This document shows, piece after piece, positions 31,305-43,712 of a stretch of 64,000 nt of DNA. The notes under the pieces were generated by a model. The model ran no database searches and was not told where the DNA came from. It worked only from the letters and a program-made list of their open reading frames with translations. The position numbers were made by a program, and so were the translations under genes. Every line of letters starts with the position of its first letter. The first letter of the stretch is position 1. The stretch comes from Citrus sinensis (lineage: Eukaryota; Streptophyta; Magnoliopsida; Sapindales; Rutaceae): positions 22,669,501 to 22,733,500 of the forward strand of contig NC_068557.1 in assembly GCF_022201045.2 (NCBI RefSeq), in the 5' to 3' direction.

Positions 31305-32704
31305 ACTCAAGGGGCAAGGCTGCACATTGAGTTTTGATCTCAGATAGTTAAAATGAACAAACGAAAGGGGTTTTGTCATGATATCAGCAATCTGTTCTTC
31401 ACTGGGAATATACTGAATTTTTAACTCCCCTGCAATCACTTTGTTTCTGATGAAGTGTAAGTCAAGCTCGATGTGTTTAGTTCTACAATGGCAAACAGGA
31501 TTATGAGCTAGCTTAGTGGCACTGGTATTGTCACACTAGACAGTAGGTATCTCTGAGCAACACAAACCAATTTCAGAAAACAAAGATTGTAACCAGCTGA
31601 TCTCTGCACTAGCTGAAGCTAAGGCCCTGTATTCACTCTCAGCACTAGACCTAGCAATGACTGACTGCTTCTTGGATGACCATGAAATCAAATTATTACC
31701 TAAGTAGATGCAATAGGCTCCAACAGATTTTCGATCATCTAAATCACAAGCTCAGTCTGCATTAGTAAATCCAGTAATCTTCATTTCTCCATTTTGAACA
31801 AACTTAAGTCCATAATCTTGAGTGGACTTTAAGTATCTAAGCACTCTCTTACAGGCTATAAGATGTTGCATTGTAGAACTTGAAACATACTGACTTAACT
31901 TGTTTACAGCAAAGGCAATTTCTGGCCTTGTTAAAACCAAATACTGCATCCCTCCTACAATGCTCCTGTAATGTGTAGCATCAACAATATATTGGCCTAG
32001 ATATCCTTGAGCTTCCTTTTGTAGCTTAATTCCAGTACTCAAAGGTGTGTCAATCTCTTTACACTCAAGCAATTGAACTTTAGTCAATAGATCTCTTATG
32101 TATTTCCTTTGAGACAAATAAATGCAATCTGCACCATATATGACTTCTATGCCCAGAAAATAAAAGAGAGTACCCAAATCCTTTAGTGCAAAAATTGCAT
32201 TAAATTTGGCAATGAAAGAGTCTAGTTCTGCACTATCTGGCCTTGTGATTAAGATGTCATCAACATAAATTAGTACCAATATCATATATGAGCTGGTTTT
32301 CTTGATAAACAGAGAAGTGTCAGCTCTTGAGTTTTCAAAGTCCCACTGTAACAAACAACCTCTTAACTTTTCATACCAAGCTCGTGGAGCTTACTTGAGC
32401 CCATATAGTGACTTATGGAGTTTACACACAAAGTTTAGTTTTTGACTGTCAACAAATCCTACTGGCTGATCCATAAAGACTTCTTCTGTAAACTCCCCAT
32501 TGAGAAATGCATTATTAACATCTACCTGCCTGATTTACCATTGATTCATGACAGCCAAACTAATCACTACTCTAACAGTAGCTGATTTTACCACTGGACT
32601 GAAAGTTTCAAAGTAATTTACCGCTGCAATTTGTTGAAAACCCTTAGCAACTAATCTGGCCTTGTACTTGGCCAGACTTCCATCTGAGTTATGCTTAACT
32701 TGAT
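31299..32704 (-). pseudogene. copia-2 reverse transcriptase and RNase H
   Basis: RT part includes [34 protein letters not shown] and the catalytic LIYVDDILIT. RNase H includes SRSSAESEYRALA-type sequence and ends IADIMTKPLSFVHFNYLRSKL. Stops interrupt it near 32540, 32390, 31750 and 31540. The N-terminal end is continuous, across Athila-2, with 45060-46096 (KWV before the break, QVKHNSDG after it). Confidence 0.88.
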
Positions 32705-32709
32705 ATACC
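32705..32709. repeat. Left target-site duplication of Athila-2 (ATACC)
   Basis: Perfect match to 45055-45059. Confidence 0.92.
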
Positions 32710-34005
32710 TGTTGTGCAAATTTTAATGTACTCGCAAGCGCACGAATCTATTGTAGTATAGACTAATGATGACGAGTGTCGATCCCACGAGGAGGTGGAT
32801 TTTAATTATATATATAATTAATTTTGTAAATGGGTGATTGGATTTGTGGTGGAAATGATTTGGAATATGCTAAAACTTAAATTAAAATGGCGAGAATAAA
32901 TTCTAAAATTGGTATTGAAATGGCGAGAATAAATTGAAGAGAATTATATTGAAATGACGTACTTGGGTATCTGGATCCGTATCAACATGCATCATGGGCT
33001 AAATAATCTGTATTAATGACAATTAAATCATGAGGGGGGAATCCACACCTCATGAACCACGCTCTAATCAATATGGTGCTAAGGGCTTATCGTGCCAAAT
33101 AATAATAACCGTGTACTAGAGGACCGGTGAAACCAAGGCGGTACTAGACAAGATTAGTATTATTTGTCGACGAGAAGTCAAAACATCCACAAAAACTAGA
33201 GGTGAAGAGAAAATAAATTTACCAAATAAAGCCCATGACACATGTTGAGACTTCACCTTCAACCCAAGCTTGAAAGAAAATTAGCCACTCATAATTGAAC
33301 TAGGGGCAAAATGGGAATTTATTAAAATACGTAGAAAATACAAGATGGAGAGGGAATTACAGAAAATGGATCCCAAAAATGGATTCAGAGATATCAAATT
33401 AGGGAGGAGAGGCCCCCTTTTTATAGATACATGGAGTAAATCATGGCCATCGGATTAAAAACAGTTTGGACGCTCAGGATTGCGCCACGTCATCAGTCAA
33501 CAGTCCACGGTTTGACCACGCGGATGAACAGTAACGCGGTTTGGTTGAAAATAATCCTGTATGATGCATGCACCGTATGCGAGATTTTTCGTCCACTGAT
33601 ATGCTGCCACGTCACCATCAATAGTATATAAGAATTTTAGTCCAACAGGATCGTGACACCTCATCAGTCAATGCCACGTCATCGGTCCGTCTATGTGAAC
33701 AGTGTCGTGAACAGTAACGTATACAGTACCGTACATGTGAACAGTGCCATTTTTTCTTTTATGCTCCTCCTAAGGTTTTCGACCGTCCTGAGTTCAAAAG
33801 TGATGTCCGTTTTGCCATCTGATTTCTTGTTTATTGTGAAATGACTATGATGCCCCTAAAATACATAAAATACTTAATTAAAATAAAACACATGTAATTA
33901 AATCACAAGAAGGTTAAATACATAAAAGTAAGGGTTGTTAGTAAGACTTGAAATGTAAAATGACGGTTTTCTCCTTTATAAATATGCATTTTCTAACACT
34001 CAACA
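32710..34005 (-). repeat. Athila-2 3' LTR
   Basis: 1296 bp, TGTTG...CAACA. Carries the TATA motif at 33416-33426 and three CCACGTCA boxes (about 33485, 33608 and 33674). Shorter than the 5' LTR because of a small repeat-mediated deletion near 33530. Confidence 0.93.
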
Positions 34006-34020
34006 CACCCCCCAATCAGC
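34006..34020 (-). other. Athila-2 polypurine tract
   Basis: Sense GCTGATTGGGGGGTG directly before the 3' LTR. The equivalent is deleted in Athila-1. Confidence 0.75.
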
Positions 34021-35891
34021 TTATTGCTAGTCCCTAGCAAATGAAGGGAAAATAAAATTCAAATTCAAAATGATTTTTTTTTAATTTAGAAACACTCGTG
34101 TTTATTCAATGAGATTAATGATAGCAATCAAATAAAAGTATAAGCATTATCTCCAGTCTAAAGTAATATCACACCCACATCAACCATCCACATGAATCAG
34201 CCCAGTAGACTTTGTTATAGCTACTTTCAAGAATGACATGTCAAACCCCAAAATCTCACTGGAAGTAGTGACACTCTCACAAAGAAATTAAACCCAATAA
34301 AAATAGTTACTCCAATGAATGATAATTGAGAGAAAATAATGAAGAAGTGATATCACATGCTCTCACCAAGATGAAATAAATATGCCCTCAGCTTAAAAAT
34401 AATACGATCTCAAGTCAAATAAAAACTGTTAGTCAACCCAATTTATTTATTTATTTTTTTTATATGCACCACTACATCTTTTTAGCCCATATAACTAGCT
34501 TCTACTTCAGATTATAGTTCCCTAAAATCAGGAAGGACTTTTATTAGGATGTAACGTAGGCTAGGGACATGGTTAACAAAGAAAGGAAATAAGGAAAATA
34601 AAGTGTATGTTTGAGAAAAATGCAGAGAATTTTTTTTTTTTTTTGGAAGTTGCAAGGTGGATTTCACCTATTATTGTTATTTTTATTCTTTTGAAACAAC
34701 AACTTTTGTTTTGTTGTTTTTTTTTTTGCTTTTTTTTTTGTATAACTTCATTGAACAACATAATTATTTACATTTTCTCAAACATAAATAGGTGATGGAA
34801 CTTATAAGATATCGGGTAATACTCCAAATCGGAGTGGGTCAAGATGATAAGTTGACAAAGAAAATATTTTTTTTTAAAGACTCAAAAGGGTTAACTATGG
34901 ATATTTAATAAAAGGGATGGCTAGAAAGGCTCAAACGGATCAAAGATGGCCTTTCCATCGTCTTTAAGGGCTCTAAATAACCTTTCATATCTACTAGTTA
35001 GATGAGCCTCCAAATGTAGCAACACACTTTTTTTTTTTTTATTAAGGGTTAACTCAAAAGAAATCTAGAGATCGTGTATACAATAATAAACTGTTAAGCT
35101 GTATAAAGAATGGGCAAAAGGGTTACTCTCCAAGAAAAATGATAGGCTCAAAAACTCACTTGGTACTTATTATGACATGTTCATTCCTTCAAGCAACTCA
35201 TATATGTCTCCGACATCAACATGTAGAGTAGCAAACATAATGTAACATCACTTAAGACCAAAGATAATACAAATACTAAAATTTAAATTAATCATGTCAC
35301 CCAATGTTAAAACAAATCACACAAATTTTATTTTTTTAAACAACATTCTACCCCCCAACCTATTCTAAACATGAAAGGAAAATATGCATGCAGAAATGTG
35401 AAAATGATGCAAAAAAAAAAACTAATTAGAAAAAGTACACTTAAAATGATAGAAAAAGAAAATAGTTTTTTTTTACTAAGAAGATGCGTTTCTAGAGGCA
35501 CTACACTCCATATTCAGCCATCTTCGACTCAAAAGTTGGAAAATATATATTCATAGAGGAGAAATTAATAAGAAGAAAAATAAACATCAAAACTTAATAA
35601 AGAAAAAGAAAATGTCTAAAATTTTTTTTTGAATTTTTTTTTGTTTTTTTTTTCAAACGATGAAGATGCGTTTCTAGAGTAACTACACTCCATATTCAGC
35701 CATCTTCAACACAAAAAGTTAGCAACAGTTAGTTTCTACAACAAAAAATCAGTAAAAACCTAACCAAGATTCCATAATTGTCGACTATTCCCTTCTCCCA
35801 ACCAGAACGAAACATTGTCCTCAATGTTTGAAAGGAAAGAAGTAGAGTTTAGAAGACATCACCTGGGTGGTGCAACACAGAAGAAAATATT
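34021..35891 (-). other. Athila-2 3' noncoding internal region
   Basis: AT-rich, homopolymer-laden, no supported gene. Includes the hairpin-ended repeats at 35480-35525 and 35662-35707. Confidence 0.8.
35480..35707. repeat. Pair of 46-bp hairpin-ended repeats, Athila-2
   Basis: Units 35480-35525 and 35662-35707; same sequence type and spacing as 2964-3192 in Athila-1. Confidence 0.8.
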
Positions 35892-36560
35892 TATAGGCGG
35901 AGAGTTAAATCTAATGTGTACTTCTTACTGCTGCTATTGTTACCATCATTATTTGGACGTTCCAACACAAAGGTCCAAGGGTTTGGCTCCGGTCTATAAG
36001 CTTGTAACAGATCAAGTAGCTCATTAGCAGTGTGAGCACAAATAAAGAGTTTTTTTCACATTAGCGGGAATGAAATAGTTTTTTATTGCATGGTTAAGAA
36101 ATGCGATAAAGCCATCATAAAAGTTATTGACATTTAACAAACCGATGAGTTTTTGGTGGATGTGCAGATGGGCCCAAGATGCTAGCGTGATAAGTGCCTC
36201 TAGTGTTGCAAGATCTCCTGGAAGGAAAATAAAAGCATCAGCATGATTAAGCATTGCAGTTATTCTTTCTTGCATACCTGAGACGACTAACTCTTCTCCA
36301 GTTGATGAGTCAGACAAACTGCCCAATGGTTTTAGGACTCTTGGGATGATGCCTAACACTTGACTTCCTCTGATAAAAGCTGCTTCTGAGACCATTTTTG
36401 ATAACCCTCGGTTACCTCCTCCATACACCAAGTGTAATTTTCTCGCTACTATACTTCGACCAAGATTTATGGCTGCCTCAACGAACTCTTTATGTTTGCC
36501 ATATGTAAATCCAGAAAGCACACAAATGTTCTTGAATTGTCTATTGGGAGTAGCTGCCAT
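35892..36560 (-). pseudogene. LOG-like ORF captured in Athila-2
   Basis: Starts MAATPNRQFKNICVLSGF at 36560. The N-terminal Gly that is a stop in Athila-1 is intact here, so 178 residues are open, including LVYGGGNRGL, SGMQERITAM and FLPGDLATLEA. One extra T in a T-run near 36051 shifts the frame after IPANVKK and removes the last 40 or so residues present in Athila-1. The same degraded catalytic motif is found in both copies, so the loss of PGGxGTxxE preceded their divergence. Intronless, same strand as pol, about 320 bp after ORF-B. Confidence 0.82.
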
Positions 36561-36878
36561 TGTGATACTTCACAAAAATAATTTGTGAGTGCTTGACAAA
36601 GAAAATCACATTTAAGAGTCTTGGTGATAGTGGGTCATAGTTGTGTATGAGGTCACATGTCCATGTCAAATAACGCGTAAAGCACGTGGCTCGCGAGTCA
36701 AAAAGGAAACAGTAGAAAGGGAAAAGCAAACAGTAATAAAATTATTAAAGACAATAATGCAAACAATAAGACAATAGTGAAATAAAATAACAATAAAGTA
36801 AAAGGATATTTACAGGTAGTTGCGACTGTGGCTCACATCTTCCTCTAGTTTTACGTCCAAAAACGGCTTGAACGCCCT

Positions 36879-37436
36879 CTATGGGTCGAGGATAGGCTTC
36901 CTATCCAGTTTTCTTATAAACTGGCAAACAGGGTCGTTTATAGTCAGATTCCCGAGACTATATCGTGCATGCTCTTTCTGGAATAATGGCCATAACTGGA
37001 GAATCGCTCCTTGCACATATCCACTGGGATGCGTTTCAAGAGACAAAAGGATATCATCCAATGACTCCTTATTCAAGCCATCCCTAATGAATTGAATCTT
37101 ACCTTCCCTGTTATCAGACATCATGCCTAAAGAACATGGGTTTTTATTGCAACTCATTCTGGCACACTTATGACAAGCAACAGAAATTCTTCGAGCTCGT
37201 CGTTTTCTTGCATAATTTTCTTTACCAAAACCAGGCATGTATGCAATAAATTTTGGAGGTAACTCACCTGCCGATCGTACTTTAGCCTCGATTAACTAAC
37301 GGATGTCAGCAGGTATGTTATTCCTCATGAATAATCGCATGCGTTCGGACCGAGCTTTATAGATCGTAAGGAGGGCATTCTGAGGAAGTGAAGGGAATCG
37401 CTTGTGAAGTTTCGCTAGAATCTCGTTTCTGTCCAT
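36879..37436 (-). pseudogene. Athila-2 accessory ORF-B: basic cysteine-finger protein, viral NABP-like
   Basis: Same 186-codon frame length as in Athila-1. Broken by TAG at 37296-37298 (codon 47, a Trp codon in Athila-1), while the C-terminal part that is cut in Athila-1 is open here and runs through YVQGAILQLWPLFQKEHARY to RKPILDP. The YARKRRARRISVACHKC stretch and the rest of the C-x2-C-x4-C-x4-C finger are conserved. Different stop positions in the two copies show an intact ancestral gene. The relation to flexuous-virus nucleic-acid-binding proteins is inferred from motif layout only. Confidence 0.5.
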
Positions 37437-37577
37437 ACCTTCGCCTCAGAATATCAGTTATTATGGGAAACTGAAGTAACCGACTTGATTGTCACGGAGT
37501 ACCGTTATCCGCCACTTCACCGGGGTAACAAACTAAAGCACACAAACAGAAAAACAAATTAAAACACACAAAGAAAA

Positions 37578-37811
37578 TTAAAATCGTCCTCTTATTGAAT
37601 TTACCTCAAGCTCCAACTGGATGTCATAAACACTTTTCTCAATGTCTCTGAGTTGGCTTTCTAAACCCTCAACATAGGCTACTAACTCTGGTGGTTGTAG
37701 AGCCCAAATGCGATGTGTTTTACAAAATTGAATCTGCCTTTTGAGATGAGTTTTGACACGTTGAAGTGGTTTAAGAATGTTCAGGAGGAACGGTCTAAGT
37801 ATGAGACTCAT
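37578..37811 (-). CDS. Athila-2 accessory ORF-A: small coiled-coil protein
   Basis: From MSLILRPF, the start shared with Athila-1; 77 residues ending SIRGRF. Compared with Athila-1 it has a handful of substitutions, mostly conservative (Ile/Val, Arg/Lys), and no stop before the end of the coiled-coil segment. The GAG|GTAAAT donor-like site is also conserved. Family unknown. Confidence 0.5.
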   Translation of the reverse strand: MSLILRPFLLNILKPLQRVKTHLKRQIQFCKTHRIWALQPPELVAYVEGLESQLRDIEKSVYDIQLELEVNSIRGRF

Positions 37812-37940
37812 GATTAACAATGATAAGAGAAAACTTAATAATTAAACAAACACACTTATGCAAAAAAAATAATTTCAATTAGCAGAAGAATAATATAAAG
37901 AGAAAAAAAAATCAAATCAACAAAAGAAAAGAAAAAAAAA

Positions 37941-40900
37941 TCAATTCAAATCTGGTGGGTCACTCAAATTTATTTCGGTGTCTTCTCCATGTGGTTGGTA
38001 CTCTAGATATGGCTTTAATCTTTGACCATTAACTTTAAACATGACATCGTTCTTTGGGTCCTTAATTTCAATTGCCCCATGTGGAAAAACAGTATGAACA
38101 ATAAATGGGCCAGACCAACGAGAGCATAACTTACCTGGGAATAGGTGCAAGCGAGAATTGAATAAAAACACTTTCTGACCTGGAGTGAACGATTTTCTCA
38201 TAATTTGCTTATCATGGAAGACTTTCATTCGTTGCTTGTAAATCTTGGCATTTTCGTATGCATCATTGCGAATTTCTTCAAGTTCTGCTAGCTGTAGTCT
38301 TCTTTCTGAGTTGGCTTGCTGCATGTCAAAATTGAATTTCTTGATGGCCCAATATGCACGATGCTCGAGTTCCACAAGTAGGTGGCAAGCTTTTCCATAC
38401 ACTAGCCTATAGGGTGACATCCCAATCGGGGTCTTGAAAGCCGTTCTATATGCCCATAAGGCATCATCAAGTCTTAATGACCAATCTTTTCTGTCTGGCC
38501 TCACCGTCTTTTCTAATATGTGCTTTATTTCTCGATTGGATATCTCAACTTGGCCACTGGTTTGCGGATGATACGGAGTCGCCACTTTGTGTGTGATTGA
38601 ATACTTTGTCAAAAGAGCTTTGAATGCTTTGTTACAAAAGTGGGCACCACCATCACTGATTATTGCTCGAGGGAATCCAAAGCGCGAGACAATGTTGCTT
38701 TTCAAAAATCCTATCACCACCTTGTGATCATTAATTCTGCATGGAATTGCTTCTACCCATTTGGATACGTAGTCAACAGCAACCAATATGTATTGATGGC
38801 CAAAAGAAGGGGGAAATGGTCCCATGAAGTCGATACCCCATACGTCAAAAATCTCAACCACTAAAATTGGATTTAGTGGCATCATATTCCTTCGCGTAAT
38901 GCTCCCCCATTCGTTGACACCTATCACATGAAGAACAGAAAGTGTAAGCGTCTCAAAATATAGTTGGCCAATAGAAACCACATTGTAAAACTTTAGTCGC
39001 TGTTTTCTTAGCACTGAAATGGCCTCCACAAGCTTGTTCATGGCAGAATGAAATGCTATTTTGAATTTCACTTTCTGGGACACATCGTCTAACAATTTGG
39101 TCTGCACAATACTTGAACAAATACGGGTCATCCCAAAAGAAATTCTTTATTTCTGCAAAGAATTTAGCCTTGTCTTGCTTGGTCCAATGCTCTGGAAGTT
39201 TACCTGTAACAAGATAATTAACTATATCAGCATACCAAGGTAATACTTCCACATTCATTAATTGTTCATTTGGAAATGACTCATTCAATGGTAATGATTC
39301 TGTAATTGTGTCAAAATGGAGACGAGACAAGTGGTCCGCCACAACATTCTCTGTGCCTTTCTTATCTTTGAATTCCAAGTCAAACTCCTGCAAAAGCAAT
39401 ACCCAACGAATTAGTCTGGCTTTTGCATCTTTCTTTGTGAGAAGATATTTAAGAGCAGCATGATCCCTGAATATAATTATTTTACAACCAATGAGATATG
39501 ATCGAAATTTTTCTAATGCAAACACTACTGCTAGCATTTCTTTTTCAGTAATTGAATAGTTCAACTGTGCATCATTCAATGTCATACTAGCATAGTAAAT
39601 AACGTGGGGAATTCGATCAACTCTTTGTCCTAATACTGCTCCTACTGCATAATCAGATGCATCACACATGAGTTCAAATGGTAAGTTCCAATTCGAGGGC
39701 TGAATGATGGGTGATGATGTCAACAAATGCTTTAATTTTTCAAACGCAACAAGACATGAATCATCAAAGACAAAAGGTACATCCTTAGCAAGTAGATTGC
39801 ATAAGAGTCTAGAAACTTTGCTAAAATCTTTAATGAAACGTCTATAAAAACCAGCATGCCCAAGGAAAGATCTTACTTCTCTGACTGTTTTGGGTGAAGG
39901 AAGATTAGAAATGAGATCCACCTTGGCTTTGTCAACCTCAATACCTTTGCTCGAAATGATGTGACCGAGAACAATACCTTGTTTTACCATAAAATGACAT
40001 TTCTCCCAATTTAAGACCAAATTCTTCTCGATACATCTCTGCAGAACTAGTATTAGATGATGTAAACATTGATCAAATGAGTCACCAAAGACAGAAAAAT
40101 CATCCATAAAGACTTCAAGGAATCGTTCCACCATATCAGAAAAAATGTTCAACATGCATCGTTAAAATGTAGCAGGTGCATTACATAATCCAAATGGCAT
40201 TCTCCTATATGCAAATGTGCCAAAAGGGAAAGTGAAAGTAGTTTTCTCCTAATCTTTTGGTGCTATGGGAATCTGATTATATCCTGAGTAGCCATCTAGA
40301 AAGCAATAAAATTCATGGCCTGCTAATCTATCAAGCATTTGATCAATAAATGGTAAAGAAAAATGGTCTTTACGTGTGACAGAATTCAACTTCCTGTAAT
40401 CAATACATACACGCCATCCTGTAGTTACTCTAGTGGGTATCAATTCATTATCAGCATTCGTAACTACTGTGACTCCTGACTTTTTGGGGACAACTTGCAC
40501 AGGACTGACCCATGAACTATCAGAAATTGGGTAAATGATACCTGCGTCTAATAGCTTAAGGACTTCAGTTCTAACAACTTCTTTCATGTTAGGATTTAAC
40601 CGACGTTGCATTTCCCTAGTAGATTTAGCATTTTCATCAAGGTGAATGTAATGCATGCAGTCTACTAGGTTTATACCTTTTATGTCTGCTATAGTCCATC
40701 CTAATGCCCCTTTGTGCATTTTCAAAACATTCAACAACTTACCTTTTTGTTCGTCACTTAGGGATGATGAGATGATTACCGGCAGAGTACTTTCTTCTCC
40801 CAAAAATGCATATTCCAAAGTGTTGGGCAATGGTTTGAGCTCGAGTTTCGGTGGTGATTCTGATGATGGGATGAGTTTCTTCTCAGATGGTGCTAGTTGT

Positions 40901-41869
40901 TCAACTCTTGACTTCCATTTATTAGTGTCCATGGATGGTGCTGAGTCAAGTAGGGCGTTGACCTCATCGATCGATCTGTCAATATCAAAATCCAAACCAA
41001 AGTGAGTTAAACATGTTTGTAAATGATCATCACTAAGGTTTGAAAGAAAAGTGTTATCAACTATTGTTTCAATTAAATCCACATCAACAATTCCATCATC
41101 TGCACTGTGAGGTTGTTTGGCAATGTTGAAGATGTTCAGCTCCATAGTCATGTTGCCGAAGGACAACTGCATATTTCCAGTCCTACATTGAATGTGAGCA
41201 TTCGCAGTTGCCAAGAAAGGTCGGCCTAGAATAATGGGGATGTGCTTCCTCGAATCCTGTATTGGTTGAGTGTCAATTACAATGAAATCAACAGGAAAAT
41301 AAAACTTGTCTACTTGGATAAGCACGTCCTCCACAATACCACGAGGTATTTTCGTGGACCGATCTGCAAGCTGTAACACCACTGGAGTTGGGTGTAATTC
41401 TCCAAGTCCAAGTTTCACGAATACAGAGTAAGGCAAAAGATTTACACTATCTCCTAAATCCAACAAAGCATTCTCAATTGTGTGGTTCCCTATACTACAT
41501 GAGATAGTGGGGAGCCTGGGTCTTTGCATTTTAAAGGAATTTTATATTGGAGTATAGAACTAACGTTTTCTATTAAAAATACCTTCTTTTGAACATGCAT
41601 GTTTCTCTTTTTAGTACAAAGGTCTTTAAGAAACTTGGCATAAGATGGAACTTGTTTAATAGCATCAAGCAAAGGGATGTTAACACTTACCTGTTTGAAG
41701 ATTTCAAGAATCTCACCTGTGGATTTTCCCTTCTTGCCTTTAGCTAACCTCTGGGGAAATGGAGCTTTCGGAACATATTCTCGTGGGTTGGTTTCTTCTT
41801 TCTCCTTCGGTGGTGAGTCCTCAACACTCACAGGAACAATTTGATTTTCTTTTGTCACCGGCATCTCCA
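37941..41869 (-). pseudogene. Athila-2 pol
   Basis: Protease to integrase C-terminus (SDPPDLN at 37941). Broken by a 1-bp loss near 41513 that shifts the frame, and by stops at 40249-40251, 40162-40164 and 38953-38955. At these stop codons Athila-1 has Gln, Gln and Arg (CAA or CGA), so they are C-to-T changes. The protease motif reads LDLGDS instead of LDLGAS. RT keeps FMDDFSVFG. Integrase keeps [20 protein letters not shown] and a full C-terminal domain without the duplication seen in Athila-1. Confidence 0.92.
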
Positions 41870-43328
41870 CTTTGTTGTCGACTTCTTTTCCTTTTCGCAA
41901 GGTCATGACTGCTTTGACCTCTCCATGCTGTTGCGGTGAACTGGTACTTGCTTCATGCACTCCTTTAGGGTTAGGCACTGGTTGACTTGGAAACTTACAT
42001 TTCTCAACGGTCATTGCCAAGGTCTGAACTGAAGAAGCAAGTTGTCCCACCATCTTCTCGAAGCTTGAAACTGATTGGGCTTGTGAGTTGAAGCCCGCTC
42101 TCAATTCATTTCGTAGTCCATCAATGGTGCGGTTCTGTTGCTCAATCGTGGAGTGAGTAACATTCCTGAAATTCTGGAATGCATCCTCCCATGGTCTAGG
42201 TTGAGAGTAGTTCTGGTTCTGATTGTATGGTCTAAATGGGGGCTGAGGGGCTTGAGGATTTTGCGGAATTGGTTGCATTGGTAGAGTTGGAGCTGCTGGT
42301 CCATTCTGTTGGAATCCTTGAGACCATGAAAAATTGGGGTGGTCTCTCCATCCAGGGTTATATGTGTTGGAGTATGAGTTGTAATTTGATGGCTTTTTCA
42401 TTACACCTATGGCATTGGCTTGATCTGAGTATGAGTCATGGTCATGTGGTTCTGTTGATTTAGCAGTCGATAACGATGCTATTTGTCGAGCAAGACCTTC
42501 AACCATCTCCTTGACTTCTTTGATTTCCGAAGTTGATTCGCCAATTTGAACCTCATTCACTCATTTAATTCTTCTAGTAGTCCTGAGTGATCGACTCCGT
42601 TGTTGGGAATTATCTGCTTGTCGCTGGAAGAATTCCCAAATTTCTGATGCACTTTTTGACATTAGCTCTCCTCCACTTGTTGCCATTAGCCATTCTTGCA
42701 CATTTGGTAGTAATCCCTCCAAAAAGTATTGGCATTGGTGCCATTTCTCGTACCCATGATGTGGACACTTCAAGAGTAGCCCATTGAATCGCTCCCATGT
42801 TTCGAAAAACTGCTCGTCTTCTCTTTGGGTAAACTCTGAGATTTCCCTGCGAATAGCATTGGTTTTATGCACTGGGAAATATTTATTCAAAAATTTTGTA
42901 ACCATTTGTTCCCATGATGCAATGCTATTAGCAGGCAATGTATTAAGCCATGAACGAGCTCTATCCTTTAAAGAAAATGGGAATAATCTAAGTTTAACAT
43001 CATCGTCTGAAAAATTCTCGTATTTAAAAGTTTGACAAATAGCATGTAAATCATTCAAATGATTATATGAGTTCTCATTTTCTAGGCCATAAAATGTGGG
43101 GAGACAATTTAGCACACTAGGTTTTAGTTCGAAGCTCCTAATAGCTACATTTGGGTATCTTATACATGATATGCTCAAATTTGCTAAAGGACTGAAATAA
43201 TCCTTAAATGGCCTCTCCTGTGGTTGCAAATCCATTTTATTTTTTACTTGTTTGTGTGTGCGAAGTGTTTTCTCAAGTTCAAGGTCTATAGGTTCAAGAT
43301 TAGGTAATAATGACCTACGAACATGCAT
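41870..43328 (-). pseudogene. Athila-2 gag
   Basis: Starts at MHVRRSLLPN (43328); an in-frame Met at 43370 lies upstream. The Retrotrans_gag region is intact. TGA at 42561-42563 (Gly in Athila-1) follows RTTRRIK, after which the frame stays open through a Pro/Gln-rich linker into protease. No zinc knuckle. Confidence 0.88.
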
Positions 43329-43688
43329 GCAAAATAAATAAAATAAAAATAAAAATAAAGATGGGAACAAAATAAATAAAAATAAAGAAGAGAGAGAAAT
43401 TACGATACTAACCTTATTGCGCTATTACAACATTTCTATAAAAATACACAAAAACAAATACATGGAATAAATTAACTAAAAAGAATTAGTAAGATAAACA
43501 AAAAAATTACAAAGAAAAATAAATTGAAAATTAAATTATAGAATGTTAAAGAAGAGAAAAAAAAAGAAATACTAACCTTTAAATGTAGATTCACTTTTTT
43601 TCTTTTTTTTAATAATAAAAAAAATACAAGAAAACAAATAAAAGAAATTATTCACAAAAATTAATTCTATGAATTAAAATTACTTACC
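43329..43688 (-). other. Athila-2 leader between primer site and gag
   Basis: A-rich leader, no coding content; parallels 10981-11342. Confidence 0.75.
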
Positions 43689-43706
43689 TCCCCGGCAACG
43701 GCGCCA
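43689..43706 (-). other. Primer-binding site complementary to tRNA-Asp, Athila-2
   Basis: Same 18 bases as in Athila-1, 6 nt inside the LTR end. Confidence 0.92.
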
Positions 43707-43712
43707 AAAACT

